A stretch of 42,370 nucleotides of DNA from Acinetobacter sp. ANC 4862 (GCF_004336635.1 NZ_SJXH01000029.1:1-42370); one strand, 5' to 3'; shown: positions 9,778 through 19,941, counted from the first letter of the stretch. Made by a program: numbers and translations. Notes: a model not told the origin generated them from the letters alone.

Positions 9778-10785
9778 ATGCAAAAACATCCGATGATTGA
9801 GCAATTGATCGAAGCTCATCTTGACTTTTTAGAGCAGGAGTTTTCACATACTGCCACGATTGAAAATGAGTTTTTGAATTTTTATCACTGGTTTAGAAAA
9901 CAAACCTTGCAGGATATCTGGTCATTTGAACAAATCAACGCGCTATTTCAAAAGCAGATTTTAGCCACCCCTGCGAGTACTTTTTTAATTGAGCAAATTA
10001 CCGAACATCTTCGTTTTGCTTTAATTCATCCAGCCAATGAAAACACACAAATTGCGGATGTGATTCCGGTATTAACCGTCGATAAAATTGCGCAATATGT
10101 CGCGAGTAAAAGTGGACATCGTCAACGCCTGATTAAAACCGTAGTCAACAACCCTGCTTTTTCAGCCATGATCACGCAATTGATTCAACATTCAATTCAG
10201 GATTATTTAGATAATTCGGTGATGGCAAAACGTGTTCCGGGTGTTTCACGTTTTATGAAAATGGGGAAATCGGTTTTAGAAACCGTGACTGACTCCAATC
10301 TGGATGAGACCATTGGCCATTATCTGCAAAAGAATATTTTAAAGCTCAGCCAAATGAGTGAGCATGTTTTAAATCAACATTTTGATGATGAAAAGCTGTA
10401 TCACTTCCAGGCCAATTTGTGGCATAAAATTAAAGATATGCCTTTAACGGTATTAAAGAACTATATCGAAGTTCAAGACCTGCCTAACACTGTGGGCTTA
10501 GGGCATGAAATTTGGGATCATCTGCGTCAAACAGAATATTTAAAACAACAAGTTCATGATGGTGTTTATGCCTGGTATACCCGGAATCAGCAGCGTAGTT
10601 TTGACCTGTTACTCCGCGACTTGAATATTGATGAAGCCTTAATTCAACAGGAATTACAGCAATTGTTAGCACCTGTTGTTCAAAAGCTCGTTTCATCCGA
10701 ATATTTAAGAGAACGTGCAAGAGCCTATTTAGAAAAGTTTTATTATGCTGAAACAGCACAGAAAATTTTAAAGATTGAACAATAA
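9778..10785 (+). CDS. uncharacterised 335-aa helical protein, co-transcribed with the lipase
   Basis: I do not recognise a named domain. The protein is mostly alpha-helical with no signal peptide, no clear membrane helix and no cysteines. A central segment (VPGVSRFMKMGKSVLE, about 154-170) is the most glycine/basic part. The start at 9778 is 14 bp after the lipase stop, with AGAGACAGT upstream. The spacing suggests a two-gene operon, so a role connected with the lipase or its lipid substrate is possible but is inference only. The gene is followed by two terminator hairpins. Confidence 0.75.
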   Translation: MQKHPMIEQLIEAHLDFLEQEFSHTATIENEFLNFYHWFRKQTLQDIWSFEQINALFQKQILATPASTFLIEQITEHLRFALIHPANENTQIADVIPVLTVDKIAQYVASKSGHRQRLIKTVVNNPAFSAMITQLIQHSIQDYLDNSVMAKRVPGVSRFMKMGKSVLETVTDSNLDETIGHYLQKNILKLSQMSEHVLNQHFDDEKLYHFQANLWHKIKDMPLTVLKNYIEVQDLPNTVGLGHEIWDHLRQTEYLKQQVHDGVYAWYTRNQQRSFDLLLRDLNIDEALIQQELQQLLAPVVQKLVSSEYLRERARAYLEKFYYAETAQKILKIEQ

Positions 10786-10787
10786 AA

Positions 10788-10808
10788 AAAGCCGCGTGAA
10801 GCGGCTCT
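10788..10808 (-). terminator. hairpin terminator, distal to nfuA
   Basis: agccgc (10790-10795) pairs with gcggct (10801-10806). The minus strand continues into a run of seven T. It lies immediately after the plus-strand gene that stops at 10785 and could act for both directions. Confidence 0.6.
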
Positions 10809-10825
10809 GTTCTTTCATATTCAAA

Positions 10826-10854
10826 AAATAACCTCCATATAGGAGGTTATTTTT
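10826..10854. terminator. bidirectional terminator between convergent genes
   Basis: A roughly 11-bp stem (aaataacctcc / ggaggttattt) encloses a 5-base loop, with T-runs on both strands. It separates the 335-aa gene from nfuA. Confidence 0.75.
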
Positions 10855-10870
10855 AAAGTACTTTCAGAAC

Positions 10871-11515
10871 TTACTTGAAGTAAGCACCTTCAGTATTGCT
10901 GTGGTCAGTTTGGTCAACCACACGTGCCAACTCAGGAACATGTTGTTTTAAGGTTGTTTCAACGCCTTGTTTCAAGGTCAAATCAATCGATGAACAACCT
11001 TGGCAACCACCACCGAATTTTAATACAGCAGTTAGGCCATGTTCTTCATCTTCAACAATTTCAACTAAGGCACAGTTACCGCCATGACCTGCAAGACCCG
11101 GGTTAATTTCGGCTTGCAATACATAGGTAATACGCTCTTCAATCGAAGCATCCGCACCTACGCGTGGCACTTTTGAGTTGGGTGCGCGGAATGTCAATTG
11201 ACCGCCAAAACGGTCTTTATTGTAATCAATCACCGCATCTAACAAATATGGGATAGATGGAGCATCAATATAAGCCGCAAAATTTGGGTAATCTTGTTTA
11301 TAGTCTGTAGGAATCACTTCTTCAGGTGCACTATATGCCATACAACATTCAGCACGTGGCGTACCAGGATTTTCCACAAAAATACGTACAGCAATCCCTG
11401 GAGTGTTTTGTTTTTCAAGCAAATCAAACAAATACTCTTGTGCCGTTGGCGTAATCAATAAATTTGGAATTTCTTCTGCAACTGCAGCGCTGATGTTCTC
11501 AGTCGACATAATCAT
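10871..11515 (-). CDS. nfuA: Fe-S cluster biogenesis/carrier protein NfuA
   Basis: NfuA carries [4Fe-4S] clusters to client enzymes. It has an N-terminal degenerate A-type (IscA-like) domain (about 20-110) and a C-terminal Nfu domain whose cluster ligands are C171 and C174 in GGGCQGCSS. Another cysteine pair, C57/C58, lies in the A-type domain. GAGGAAAT precedes ATG-ATT-ATG, so either ATG (11515 or 11509) could start; the second gives MSTENIS. The 214-aa length is close to NfuA elsewhere. Confidence 0.95.
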   Translation of the reverse strand: MIMSTENISAAVAEEIPNLLITPTAQEYLFDLLEKQNTPGIAVRIFVENPGTPRAECCMAYSAPEEVIPTDYKQDYPNFAAYIDAPSIPYLLDAVIDYNKDRFGGQLTFRAPNSKVPRVGADASIEERITYVLQAEINPGLAGHGGNCALVEIVEDEEHGLTAVLKFGGGCQGCSSIDLTLKQGVETTLKQHVPELARVVDQTDHSNTEGAYFK

Positions 11516-11668
11516 ATTTCCTCAAGCTGAAGTGATCATTTTAACTGAAGATGCGGGGTAATAAAAAAAAATCAACTAAAATTGTCGGAATTATTATAAA
11601 AGTTCGTCTTAACACTTCATTTAATGGCATTATTAGCTATAAATATTTAAAAATTGAACTGTCACTTT

Positions 11669-12286
11669 ATGCTAGATTTACCTTTTAACCATACTGTTAG
11701 CCTGATCCTGATTACAGTGGCTGTTTCACTGATTGCATTTTCCAATCAGAAGGTCATGAGCCGTCTTATTTTTTGGCCCCCTGCAATGCAACGTGGGCAA
11801 TATGACCGCTTTATTACTCATGGTTTTGTCCATGCTGATGGCGCCCATCTGATTTTTAATATGATTACGCTATTCTTTTTTGGTAGTGTGATTGAAAGTT
11901 TTTACCGACAGTATTTTTTTGATCTTGGCTTTGTTTTGTTCTACTTAGGCGGCTTGATTGTTGCCATTATTCCAAGTTATCTCAAACATAAAAATGATCA
12001 CCGATGGGCAAGTTTAGGCGCTTCCGGTGCAGTTTCGGCAGTTTTGTTTGCTTATATTCTATTTGAACCGTGGAAACTGATTTTTGTTTTCTTTATTCCT
12101 GTACCGGCGATTATTTTTGCAATTTTATATATCGCTTACAGTATCTGGTCAGGCAAACGTGGCAATTCCAACATCAACCATAGTGCACATCTTTGGGGAG
12201 CTGCATACGGGGTGATCATGACGATCATTCTTGAACCGCGTGTTATTCCACACTTTTTGAACAAGTTGGTACAATTGCCTTTCTAG
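11669..12286 (+). CDS. rhomboid family intramembrane serine protease (second copy)
   Basis: Starting from the ATG at 11669 (an upstream in-frame TTG at 11654 is also possible; neither has a strong ribosome site), this is a 205-aa compact six-helix rhomboid. The dyad is S119 in GASG (117-120) and H174 in HSAHLWG. The TM2 motif HADGAHLIFNM includes H55, H60 and N64. It is shorter than the rhomboid at 3.1-3.9 kb and not closely similar in sequence. The substrate is unknown. Confidence 0.88.
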   Translation: MLDLPFNHTVSLILITVAVSLIAFSNQKVMSRLIFWPPAMQRGQYDRFITHGFVHADGAHLIFNMITLFFFGSVIESFYRQYFFDLGFVLFYLGGLIVAIIPSYLKHKNDHRWASLGASGAVSAVLFAYILFEPWKLIFVFFIPVPAIIFAILYIAYSIWSGKRGNSNINHSAHLWGAAYGVIMTIILEPRVIPHFLNKLVQLPF

Positions 12287-12365
12287 AGTTTATGGTTCAC
12301 CTATCAATATTCCAAGATGCGGAAGGCGTTTCTAAATAATCCTAAAATGATCATATTTACACCTT

Positions 12366-12388
12366 AAGGAGCTTCGGCTCCTTTTTTG
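12366..12388 (+). terminator. UUCG-tetraloop terminator
   Basis: aaggagc (12366-12372), loop ttcg, gctcctt (12377-12383), then a T-run. It lies 80 bp after the rhomboid stop. Confidence 0.85.
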
Positions 12389-12505
12389 CCGTTTTTTTGA
12401 AAAAGATTTACACAATTTTGTCATTAAATGCTACCCATCAAATCAATTTGGCATAGATAATGTAGACATCTGTATATTAATGATCAAAAAAACGAGATTT
12501 TTTGC

Positions 12506-14056
12506 ATGTCCACTTCATTAGATGGTCTTCAATTCCCTATCAATCCCACCAGCAATAAACCCAGCAGCTCCCAGACAGGCAAAGAAATTATTGCTGAAGC
12601 TTTATCGATTGTTGACAACAAGTCATCAATGAATGCCCTTGCGGAAAAAAACTGGCGTAAGCGTTATCCTATCTATTTTAAAGCCTTGGTTGAACAAGGT
12701 ATCCGTAACCTCAACAATCCGATTACCATTGCAAAACAAGGCTTACATAAGGCCCATCATAGCTTTGACTTTTACAGAAATGGGCAACGCTATTTACTTA
12801 AAGACATCATGAAGGATATCGATACAGCAAACTTATATACGGTTCAGCTGAAAGGTGAAAGTGAGACTGCCCCTGAGTGGTATGTGCCATATAAAGGACA
12901 AAAATTACAAGGTCAGGCTTTACTCGATCAAATTCAAACCTGGCAAAATGCAGGCATTATAGAACCAAGCCATGCAGATGCTTTACGTGCTGCACATGCA
13001 CATCCTGAATGGTTTGATCTTTCTGATCGCACCATGGTCTTATTTGGTGCAGGTTCTGAAGCCGGCCCACTGAGCTGGCTGTCTAAATGGAAAGCCAATA
13101 TTGTGGCCGTCGATTTACCCAACAGTCGAGTTTGGGACAGAATTTTAACGACCATCCAACAAGGCAATGCAACCCTATATGCACCCTGTGCGGAAAATTT
13201 GGCAGACGATACGCCAACGGCCACACTCAAAGAGAAATTGGGGGCCGATTTACTCACTCAAACCCCTGAAATTGCCCATTGGCTAATCCAAAGTGAACGT
13301 CAGCTAGACCTTGCAGCCATTGCCTACTTAGATGGTGAAAAACACGTCCGGGTATCTATGGCAATGGACAGCATTATGCAGTACGTCAGTGAGCAAAAGG
13401 CTGACACCAGTCTAATGTTCATGTGTACCCCAACCGATGTCTATGCCATTCCTAAAGAAATTGTAGAGGCTTCAAATCTGAAGTTACTACAGCGCTCAAA
13501 ATCGCAACGTATCATCAGTGAAAGCATTTCGATGATTTCTGCTCAGCACTTTTTCAAGAAAAATCTGGATGCATTGATCAGCTCTGATAATGGCCACGAA
13601 TACGGGATTGCAGACTGCCTGGTGGTGGAGCAAGGTCCAAACTATGCGTTGGCAAAACGAATTCAACAATGGCGTGCAATATTGGCCCGTCATTATGGAC
13701 AGCGTGTCAGCATCAATATTGCGCCCTCTACCACTACGCATTCGGTGACTAAAAATCCGTTATTGAAAGCCGCATTTAATGGTGCAAGCTTGTTTGATGT
13801 TGAATCTTTTCATCCGGAAACGACCAATGCGCTGATGGCCGCATTATGGATTTATGATTTGCGTCATCCAGAATCGGTAGCGAATCCAGAAACGCCTTTG
13901 GATCATCCATTAGAGTTAATGATGAAAGGTGCCAACCATGGGGGTTTATGGCGTGTGGCCTATTTGGCCCGTACCGCACTGCCTTTTGCTGCACTGTATG
14001 GCCTTGCCAATGAAAAATTGCCAATTAAGAAGATGTTTAAAGTATTTAAGAAATAG
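12506..14056 (+). CDS. uncharacterised 516-aa protein with a nucleotide-binding-like glycine loop
   Basis: I do not recognise the family. The protein is soluble-looking with no signal peptide or membrane helix. Residues about 175-207 (MVLFGAGSEAG then IVAVDLPN) have the shape of a Rossmann beta-alpha-beta unit: glycine loop 181-187 and an acidic residue D203 at the end of strand 2, as in NAD(P)- or SAM-binding folds. The N-terminal 150 residues are mainly helical. The C-terminus is basic (KKMFKVFKK). It stands alone between two terminators, so the neighbours give no functional clue. The ribosome site before ATG 12506 is weak. Confidence 0.75.
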   Translation: MSTSLDGLQFPINPTSNKPSSSQTGKEIIAEALSIVDNKSSMNALAEKNWRKRYPIYFKALVEQGIRNLNNPITIAKQGLHKAHHSFDFYRNGQRYLLKDIMKDIDTANLYTVQLKGESETAPEWYVPYKGQKLQGQALLDQIQTWQNAGIIEPSHADALRAAHAHPEWFDLSDRTMVLFGAGSEAGPLSWLSKWKANIVAVDLPNSRVWDRILTTIQQGNATLYAPCAENLADDTPTATLKEKLGADLLTQTPEIAHWLIQSERQLDLAAIAYLDGEKHVRVSMAMDSIMQYVSEQKADTSLMFMCTPTDVYAIPKEIVEASNLKLLQRSKSQRIISESISMISAQHFFKKNLDALISSDNGHEYGIADCLVVEQGPNYALAKRIQQWRAILARHYGQRVSINIAPSTTTHSVTKNPLLKAAFNGASLFDVESFHPETTNALMAALWIYDLRHPESVANPETPLDHPLELMMKGANHGGLWRVAYLARTALPFAALYGLANEKLPIKKMFKVFKK

Positions 14057-14085
14057 TTTTTACTATTACTTTTTATGAGCATAAA

Positions 14086-14109
14086 AAAAAGCTGCAATTG
14101 CAGCTTTTT
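14086..14109. terminator. bidirectional terminator
   Basis: A 24-base perfect palindrome (aaaaagctgcaa / ttgcagcttttt) gives T-runs on both strands. It separates the 516-aa gene from the convergent phosphate transporter gene. Confidence 0.85.
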
Positions 14110-14127
14110 CTATTTCAAACAAATATC

Positions 14128-15747
14128 TTAAACAAACTGTAAGAACAACCAGAACAGACCACCAGATAAACAAATCGTAGCAGGTAGCGTGAAAATCCAT
14201 GCTGAAAGAATGGTGCGTACCATCTGGAAGTTTAAGCCAGATTTATTGGCCACCATGGTACCTGCAACAGCACTGTTTAATACGTGTGTTGTCGATACTG
14301 GCATACCCAAACCATCTGCTGCGGCAATAGTGGTCATAGCAACAAGTTCGGCTGACATGCCTTGGCCATAAGTCATATGACTTTTACCAATACGCTCACC
14401 CACTGTTACCACAATACGTTTCCAGCCCACCATGGTTCCAAGACCAAGCGCAAGCGCTACTGCCACTTTTACCCAGGTCGGAATATATTGCAGGAATGAA
14501 TCGAGGTTTTTACGGTATTCCTTGACTGTCTTGGCTTGACTTTCTGACATTGCAGGAAACTGTTCCGCTTTATCTAAACGCTTGAATGCCGTCGTGCTTA
14601 AGTACATATCATTACGAATAGTAGAAACTTCTTTTTCTGGAATATCTTTTAGATCACCATATTCGGCAACGTGATTACCCAAGTGATCGGTCAAACTTGC
14701 CAAAGCAGGCACCACTTCAGGTGACATCTCTTTAGTTTGAATATACTTGGTCAACACTTCACGAGCTTGTGTATCAGGAATATCCTGATGATTTGGATAA
14801 ATAACTGCCGCAGTTTGCTCAGATAACTGTTCAAATGATTGGATATGCTTCGCGTCCAAGTTTTTATTCAATGAGTAAGCCAAAGGTACACAACCGATCA
14901 AGATCAGCATGATTAAGCCCATACCTTTTTGACCATCATTTGAACCATGCGCAAAACTTACCCCGGTACAGGTAAAAATCAAGATGGCACGAATTAAAGG
15001 TGGTGGTGGTTGATTGCCTTTTGGAGGTTGGAACAATTCCATTTGTCTTTTAAAGACTTTCTTCACCAACAAAAATAAAATTGCAGCAAAAGCGAAACCA
15101 ATCAAAGGCGAAAACAACAGTGCTTTACCGACTTTAAGCACTTGGTCCATGTCGACACCACTGGCACCATTACCCGAATTCAGCAGGTAGTTCATGATGC
15201 CCACACCTAAAATCGAACCGATTAAAGTATGTGAACTAGACGCTGGAATACCCAGGAACCAGGTACCCAAGTTCCATAAAATAGCGGCTATCAGCATGGC
15301 AAAAACCATGGCAAAACCTGCACCTGAACCGACATTCATGATCAGTTCAACAGGCAATAAAGCAATGATGCCGTAGGCTACTGCGCCACTTGCCACCATT
15401 ACCCCAAGGAAATTACAAAAACCTGCCCACATCACAGCAACAGGTGCAGACAAGGCATTGGTATAAATGACTGTCGCTACCGCATTGGCAGTGTCATGAA
15501 AACCATTAACAAATTCAAAGCCTAAAGCGATTAACAAGGCGGTCGCTAACAGAATAACGGAATATAAACTTAATGCAGGAACATGTGTCAAATCGGCAGA
15601 AACTTGAAAGCCGATGTACACCAAAGTAGAAATAATAACCGTAAGAAACACCGGCATAAAAAATTTAGGTGTAGGAACATGCACATTCGTCGATTTCGCG
15701 GGTGCTGAATGCGCCTGATCTTGGACGGGAGGAATATTAGAATTCAT
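14128..15747 (-). CDS. PiT-family inorganic phosphate transporter
   Basis: This low-affinity, cation-coupled phosphate (or metal-phosphate) symporter sits in the inner membrane. The 539-aa protein has the PHO4/PiT signature twice: GFHDTANAVATVIYT (about 82-96) in the N-terminal half, and the matching FAHGSNDGQKGMG and PVSTTHVLNSAVAGT blocks in the C-terminal half. A soluble central segment (about 285-420) separates the halves, as in PitA. The N-terminal 27 residues are a proline-rich cytoplasmic tail. A strong Pho-box-like site 50 bp upstream suggests PhoB control. A hairpin occupies the presumed 5' UTR. Confidence 0.93.
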   Translation of the reverse strand: MNSNIPPVQDQAHSAPAKSTNVHVPTPKFFMPVFLTVIISTLVYIGFQVSADLTHVPALSLYSVILLATALLIALGFEFVNGFHDTANAVATVIYTNALSAPVAVMWAGFCNFLGVMVASGAVAYGIIALLPVELIMNVGSGAGFAMVFAMLIAAILWNLGTWFLGIPASSSHTLIGSILGVGIMNYLLNSGNGASGVDMDQVLKVGKALLFSPLIGFAFAAILFLLVKKVFKRQMELFQPPKGNQPPPPLIRAILIFTCTGVSFAHGSNDGQKGMGLIMLILIGCVPLAYSLNKNLDAKHIQSFEQLSEQTAAVIYPNHQDIPDTQAREVLTKYIQTKEMSPEVVPALASLTDHLGNHVAEYGDLKDIPEKEVSTIRNDMYLSTTAFKRLDKAEQFPAMSESQAKTVKEYRKNLDSFLQYIPTWVKVAVALALGLGTMVGWKRIVVTVGERIGKSHMTYGQGMSAELVAMTTIAAADGLGMPVSTTHVLNSAVAGTMVANKSGLNFQMVRTILSAWIFTLPATICLSGGLFWLFLQFV

Positions 15748-15758
15748 GCAGACGGTTC

Positions 15759-15780
15759 AAGGGGATAATAAAATCCCCTT
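15759..15780 (-). promoter_or_regulatory. 5'-UTR hairpin before the PiT transporter
   Basis: aaggggat (15759-15766) and atcccctt (15773-15780) form an 8-bp perfect stem with a 6-base loop, 12 bp before the PiT start codon. It lies where the transcript would begin if the Pho-box-like site at 15797-15814 sets the promoter, so it may be a 5'-terminal stabilising or translation-modulating structure. Confidence 0.5.
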
Positions 15781-15796
15781 ATTGTTCAATTTAATT

Positions 15797-15814
15797 GTGA
15801 CAATTATATGACAA
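15797..15814 (-). promoter_or_regulatory. Pho-box-like PhoB site upstream of the PiT transporter
   Basis: The minus strand reads TTGTCATATAATTGTCAC, matching 16 of 18 positions of the Pho-box consensus (two TGTCA half-sites 11 bp apart). It lies 50 bp upstream of the PiT start codon. A further CTGTCATA half-site occurs on the plus strand just beyond it, at about 15820-15827. Confidence 0.7.
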
Positions 15815-15827
15815 AAAGCTGTCATAT

Positions 15828-16177
15828 AAAGCCAATTTTTAATAATTGACTTAATTTAATTCACTCGGCCTTCTCTTGGGGAGTGGAACTGTTTTAAATC
15901 CATAATTTAAAAATATTTAAAGCCCAAAATAGTTTGTGCCTCAATATTTCAAAGTACCTGGATACATGTATAAAAAATCTTTCCGATCAACCAACCACTC
16001 AACTTTTTCTTTTCCATGCTGAATGTTAAGGGTGTCATATTTCAATTCGATGAAAAATTCGGCACAAATGGGCTTATTTTAAGCAGTGCTTAACGAAGTC
16101 GGCTGAATATTCCTCAAATGCAGTCTAATTCTGTTAAAATAATGCCCATTTTGTATTCCATCGGATTGGGGTTATTT
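15828..16177. other. 350-bp spacer upstream of metH
   Basis: AT-rich sequence between the Pho-box region and metH. It must contain the metH promoter and leader. I see no cobalamin or SAM riboswitch signature, no ORF of note and no repeat. An upstream in-frame ATG at 16118 would add 20 residues to MetH but lacks a good ribosome site. Confidence 0.4.
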
Positions 16178-19100
16178 ATGTCCACGCTTGCCACCCTGAA
16201 AGAGCTTCTCGCCAAACGCATCCTGATTATTGACGGTGCCATGGGTACCATGATTCAACGCCATAAACTGGAAGAAGCGGATTATCGTGGTGAGCGTTTT
16301 GCTGACTGGGCATCTGACTTAAAAGGCAACAATGACCTTTTAGTCCTCACTCAACCGCAGATTATTCAAGGCATTCATGAAGCTTACCTGGATGCCGGTG
16401 CAGACATTATTGAAACCAACAGCTTCAATGGCACACGTGTTTCGATGTCTGACTACCACATGGAAGACTTGGTTCACGAAATCAACTTCGAAGCTGCGCG
16501 TATTGCCAAAGAAGCATGTAAAAAATATTCAACACCAGACAAACCACGTTTTGTTGCCGGTGTGCTTGGACCGACATCTCGTACCTGTTCGATCTCACCG
16601 AATGTAAATGACCCGGCATTTCGTAACATTACTTTTGATGAATTAAAAGAAAATTATATTGAAGCTGCACATGCCTTAATTGAAGGTGGTGCCGATATTC
16701 TGCTGATTGAAACGGTATTCGATACACTGAACTGTAAAGCTGCGATTTTTGCAGTGAAAGAAGTATTTAACCAGTTAGGTTATGAATTGCCGTTGATGAT
16801 TTCCGGTACCATTACCGATGCTTCAGGTCGTACCTTAACTGGTCAAACTGCTGAAGCGTTCTGGAACTCGGTTCGTCATGGTGATTTGCTTTCAGTTGGT
16901 TTTAACTGTGCCTTGGGTGCAGATGCGATGCGTCCACACGTCAAAACTGTGGGTGATGTCGCTGATGTCTTTATTTCCGCGCATCCCAATGCAGGTTTAC
17001 CAAATGCATTTGGTGGTTATGATGAAACCCCTGAACAAACTGCAGCATTCCTTAAAGAATTTGCAGAAAGCGGCTTAATCAATATTACCGGTGGTTGCTG
17101 TGGTACCACTCCAGATCATATCCGTGCCATTTATAATGCAGTCAAAGACATTAAACCGCGTCAGATTCCTGAGATTGAACCGGCTTGCCGTCTTTCAGGT
17201 TTAGAACCATTTAACATCACCAAAGATTCCTTGTTTGTAAACGTCGGTGAACGTACCAACGTAACCGGTTCAAAAAAATTCGCCCGCTTGATTCGTGAAG
17301 AAAACTATACCGAAGCTTTGGAAGTGGCTTTGGATCAAGTGCAAGGTGGCGCACAGATTGTCGACATCAACATGGATGAAGGCATGCTGGACTCGCAAGC
17401 AGCAATGGTGAAATTCCTGAATCTGATTGCCTCTGAACCGGATATTTCTCGCGTACCGCTTATGATTGACTCATCAAAATGGGAAATTATTGAAGCCGGC
17501 TTGAAATGCGTACAAGGTAAAGCCGTGGTCAACTCTATTTCCTTAAAAGAAGGTTATGACGAGTTTGTCGGAAAAGCGCGCCTTTGCCGCCAGTATGGTG
17601 CTGCAGTCATTGTCATGGCGTTTGACGAAGATGGTCAGGCCGACACAGCGGCACGTAAGCGTGAAATCTGCAAACGTTCGTATGATATTTTGGTCAATGA
17701 AGTCGGCTTCCCTGCTGAAGACATCATTTTCGATCCAAACGTGTTTGCCATTGCTACAGGTATTGAAGAACACAACAACTACGCAGTCGATTTCATTGAA
17801 GCGACGGGCTGGATTAAACAGAACCTTCCGCACGCCATGATTTCTGGTGGTGTATCCAACGTATCGTTCTCTTTCCGTGGTAACGAACCAGTTCGTGAAG
17901 CCATTCATGCCGTGTTCCTTTATCATGCCATTCAACAAGGCATGACCATGGGGATTGTGAATGCAGGTCAGTTGGCAATTTATGATGACATCCCTGCTGA
18001 ATTAAAAGCTGCGGTTGAAGACGTTGTTCTGAACCAAAACCAAGGTGAAAGCGGTCAGGATGCCACTGAAAAATTGCTTGAAGTTGCTGAACAATACCGT
18101 GGCAAAGGCGGTGCGCAGCGCGAAGCCGAAAACCTTGAATGGCGTGAAGAGTCTGTTGAAAAACGTCTTGAGTATGCATTGGTTAAAGGTATTACTGCGT
18201 ATATTGATATCGACACTGAAGAAGCACGCTTAAAAGCTGCCCGTCCTTTAGATGTGATTGAAGGGCCGTTGATGTCCGGCATGAACGTGGTCGGCGACTT
18301 GTTCGGTGCAGGTAAAATGTTCCTGCCGCAGGTTGTAAAATCGGCACGCGTAATGAAACAAGCCGTGGCTTGGTTGAACCCGTACATTGAAGCGGAAAAA
18401 ACCGAAGGTCAGACCAAAGGGAAAATCCTGATGGCGACGGTTAAAGGCGACGTACATGATATTGGTAAAAATATTGTGGGCGTGGTACTGGGCTGTAACG
18501 GTTATGACATTGTTGACCTTGGCGTAATGGTACCTGCGGAAAAAATCCTGCAAACCGCGATTGATGAAAAAGTCGATATTATTGGTTTGTCCGGTTTGAT
18601 TACACCATCATTAGACGAAATGGTCTTTGTTGCCAAAGAAATGCAGCGTAAAGGTTTCCATGTACCGCTCATGATTGGTGGTGCGACGACTTCTAAAGCA
18701 CATACCGCAGTGAAGATTGACCCGCAATATTCAAATGATGCGGTGATTTATGTGGCCGATGCTTCACGTGCAGTCGGTGTTGCAACTTCCCTGCTTTCAC
18801 CTGAAATGAAACCTGAGTTCATTAAAGGTTACCGTGAAGAATATGCCAAAGTTCGTGAGCGTATTGCCAACAAGCAACCCAAAGCGGCAAAACTGTCTTA
18901 TGAAGCTTCAATTGCAAATGGCGTGAAAATTGACTGGGCGAACTATGTACCACCTAAGCCAAATGTGTTGGGTCAGCAAGTTCTGAAAAATTACCCGCTT
19001 GAAACATTGGTGCCGTATTTTGACTGGACACCATTCTTTATTTCATGGAGTTTGGCGGGCAAGTTCCCTGCGATTCTGACGGATGAAGTGGTCGGTGAAG

Positions 19101-19870
19101 CGGCAACTGATTTGTATGAACAAGCGCAAATCATGTTAAAAGATATTGTAGAAAACAAACGTTTTGACGCACGTGCCGTATTCAGCCTTGCTCCTGCAAA
19201 ACGTACCGGTGCAGATACCGTTTCGATTTACGATGAAAATCAAACTGCAACGCACAAATTTGAACATACCCGTCAGCAGTCTGACAAAGTTTCAGGTAAA
19301 CCGAACTTCTCATTGGCAGATTTTATTGCACCTGAAGATGCCAAGCTTGAAGATTACTTGGGTGGTTTCACGGTATCAATTTTTGGTGCGGAAGAATTGG
19401 CGCATGAATATAAAGCTAAAGGCGATGACTACTCTGCAATTTTGGCACAGTCTTTAGGTGACCGTTTTGCAGAAGCTTTTGCTGAGCATTTGCATGAGCG
19501 TATTCGTAAAGAGTTCTGGGGTTATCAAGCTTCTGAACAGTTGTCGAATGATGAGCTGATTAAAGAGAAGTATGTCGGGATTCGTCCTGCACCGGGTTAC
19601 CCTGCTTGCCCTGAACACTCTGAAAAAGCGACCTTATTTAACTGGTTAGATTCAACCAATGCCATTGGTACCGAACTGACTTCTAGTTTTGCAATGTGGC
19701 CACCTTCAAGTGTCAGCGGCTTCTATTACAGCAACCCGCAGTCTGAATACTTTAATGTCGGTAAGATTGCGCAGGATCAGCTGGACAGTTATGCAGAGCG
19801 TAAAGGCTGGTCGATGGATGAAGCGAAGCGTTGGTTAATGCCAAACTTAGATGATTCGATAGATATTTAA
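16178..19870 (+). CDS. metH: cobalamin-dependent methionine synthase
   Basis: MetH transfers the methyl group of 5-methyltetrahydrofolate to homocysteine through methylcobalamin. The ATG at 16178 (preceded by TTGGGGTTATTT) gives 1230 aa, almost the E. coli length. Domains in order: homocysteine/zinc domain ([12 protein letters not shown] at the start; zinc cysteines in FNCALG and GGCCGTT), pterin-binding domain ([14 protein letters not shown] onward), helical cap, cobalamin domain with lower-ligand histidine in DVHDIGKN, and the activation domain with [12 protein letters not shown], which binds AdoMet for reactivation. All domains are intact. It ends in a terminator beside the repeat island. 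Confidence 0.98.
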   Translation: MSTLATLKELLAKRILIIDGAMGTMIQRHKLEEADYRGERFADWASDLKGNNDLLVLTQPQIIQGIHEAYLDAGADIIETNSFNGTRVSMSDYHMEDLVHEINFEAARIAKEACKKYSTPDKPRFVAGVLGPTSRTCSISPNVNDPAFRNITFDELKENYIEAAHALIEGGADILLIETVFDTLNCKAAIFAVKEVFNQLGYELPLMISGTITDASGRTLTGQTAEAFWNSVRHGDLLSVGFNCALGADAMRPHVKTVGDVADVFISAHPNAGLPNAFGGYDETPEQTAAFLKEFAESGLINITGGCCGTTPDHIRAIYNAVKDIKPRQIPEIEPACRLSGLEPFNITKDSLFVNVGERTNVTGSKKFARLIREENYTEALEVALDQVQGGAQIVDINMDEGMLDSQAAMVKFLNLIASEPDISRVPLMIDSSKWEIIEAGLKCVQGKAVVNSISLKEGYDEFVGKARLCRQYGAAVIVMAFDEDGQADTAARKREICKRSYDILVNEVGFPAEDIIFDPNVFAIATGIEEHNNYAVDFIEATGWIKQNLPHAMISGGVSNVSFSFRGNEPVREAIHAVFLYHAIQQGMTMGIVNAGQLAIYDDIPAELKAAVEDVVLNQNQGESGQDATEKLLEVAEQYRGKGGAQREAENLEWREESVEKRLEYALVKGITAYIDIDTEEARLKAARPLDVIEGPLMSGMNVVGDLFGAGKMFLPQVVKSARVMKQAVAWLNPYIEAEKTEGQTKGKILMATVKGDVHDIGKNIVGVVLGCNGYDIVDLGVMVPAEKILQTAIDEKVDIIGLSGLITPSLDEMVFVAKEMQRKGFHVPLMIGGATTSKAHTAVKIDPQYSNDAVIYVADASRAVGVATSLLSPEMKPEFIKGYREEYAKVRERIANKQPKAAKLSYEASIANGVKIDWANYVPPKPNVLGQQVLKNYPLETLVPYFDWTPFFISWSLAGKFPAILTDEVVGEAATDLYEQAQIMLKDIVENKRFDARAVFSLAPAKRTGADTVSIYDENQTATHKFEHTRQQSDKVSGKPNFSLADFIAPEDAKLEDYLGGFTVSIFGAEELAHEYKAKGDDYSAILAQSLGDRFAEAFAEHLHERIRKEFWGYQASEQLSNDELIKEKYVGIRPAPGYPACPEHSEKATLFNWLDSTNAIGTELTSSFAMWPPSSVSGFYYSNPQSEYFNVGKIAQDQLDSYAERKGWSMDEAKRWLMPNLDDSIDI

Positions 19871-19871
19871 A

Positions 19872-19909
19872 TCATCCTCCTCAACCCTCCTTTGAAAAAA
19901 AAGGGAGTA
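19872..19909. repeat. GC-rich palindromic repeat, copy A
   Basis: The sequence ctcctcaaccctcctttg followed by an A-run and aagggag begins 2 bp after the metH stop. It is a divergent inverted relative of the second half of the composite repeat at 21874-21923 (same CCTCCCTTT...AAAGGGAGG core). It belongs to the repeat family that borders the RES/DUF559 island. Confidence 0.6.
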
Positions 19910-19910
19910 A

Positions 19911-19936
19911 AAAAGCCCTCTTAATGAGGGCTTTTT
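19911..19936. terminator. bidirectional terminator after metH and the RES gene
   Basis: aaaagccctc (19911-19920), loop ttaat, gagggcttttt (19926-19936). T-runs occur on both strands, serving metH (plus) and the RES gene (minus). Confidence 0.85.
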
Positions 19937-19941
19937 ATTTC

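Noticed and set aside
15828..16177. Possible cobalamin or SAM riboswitch before metH
   Set aside because: No B12-box-like or SAM-aptamer conserved core could be found.
17543..18553. Several minus-strand ORFs of 100-130 codons
   Set aside because: They overlap intact metH, have no recognisable motifs and reflect the codon bias of metH.
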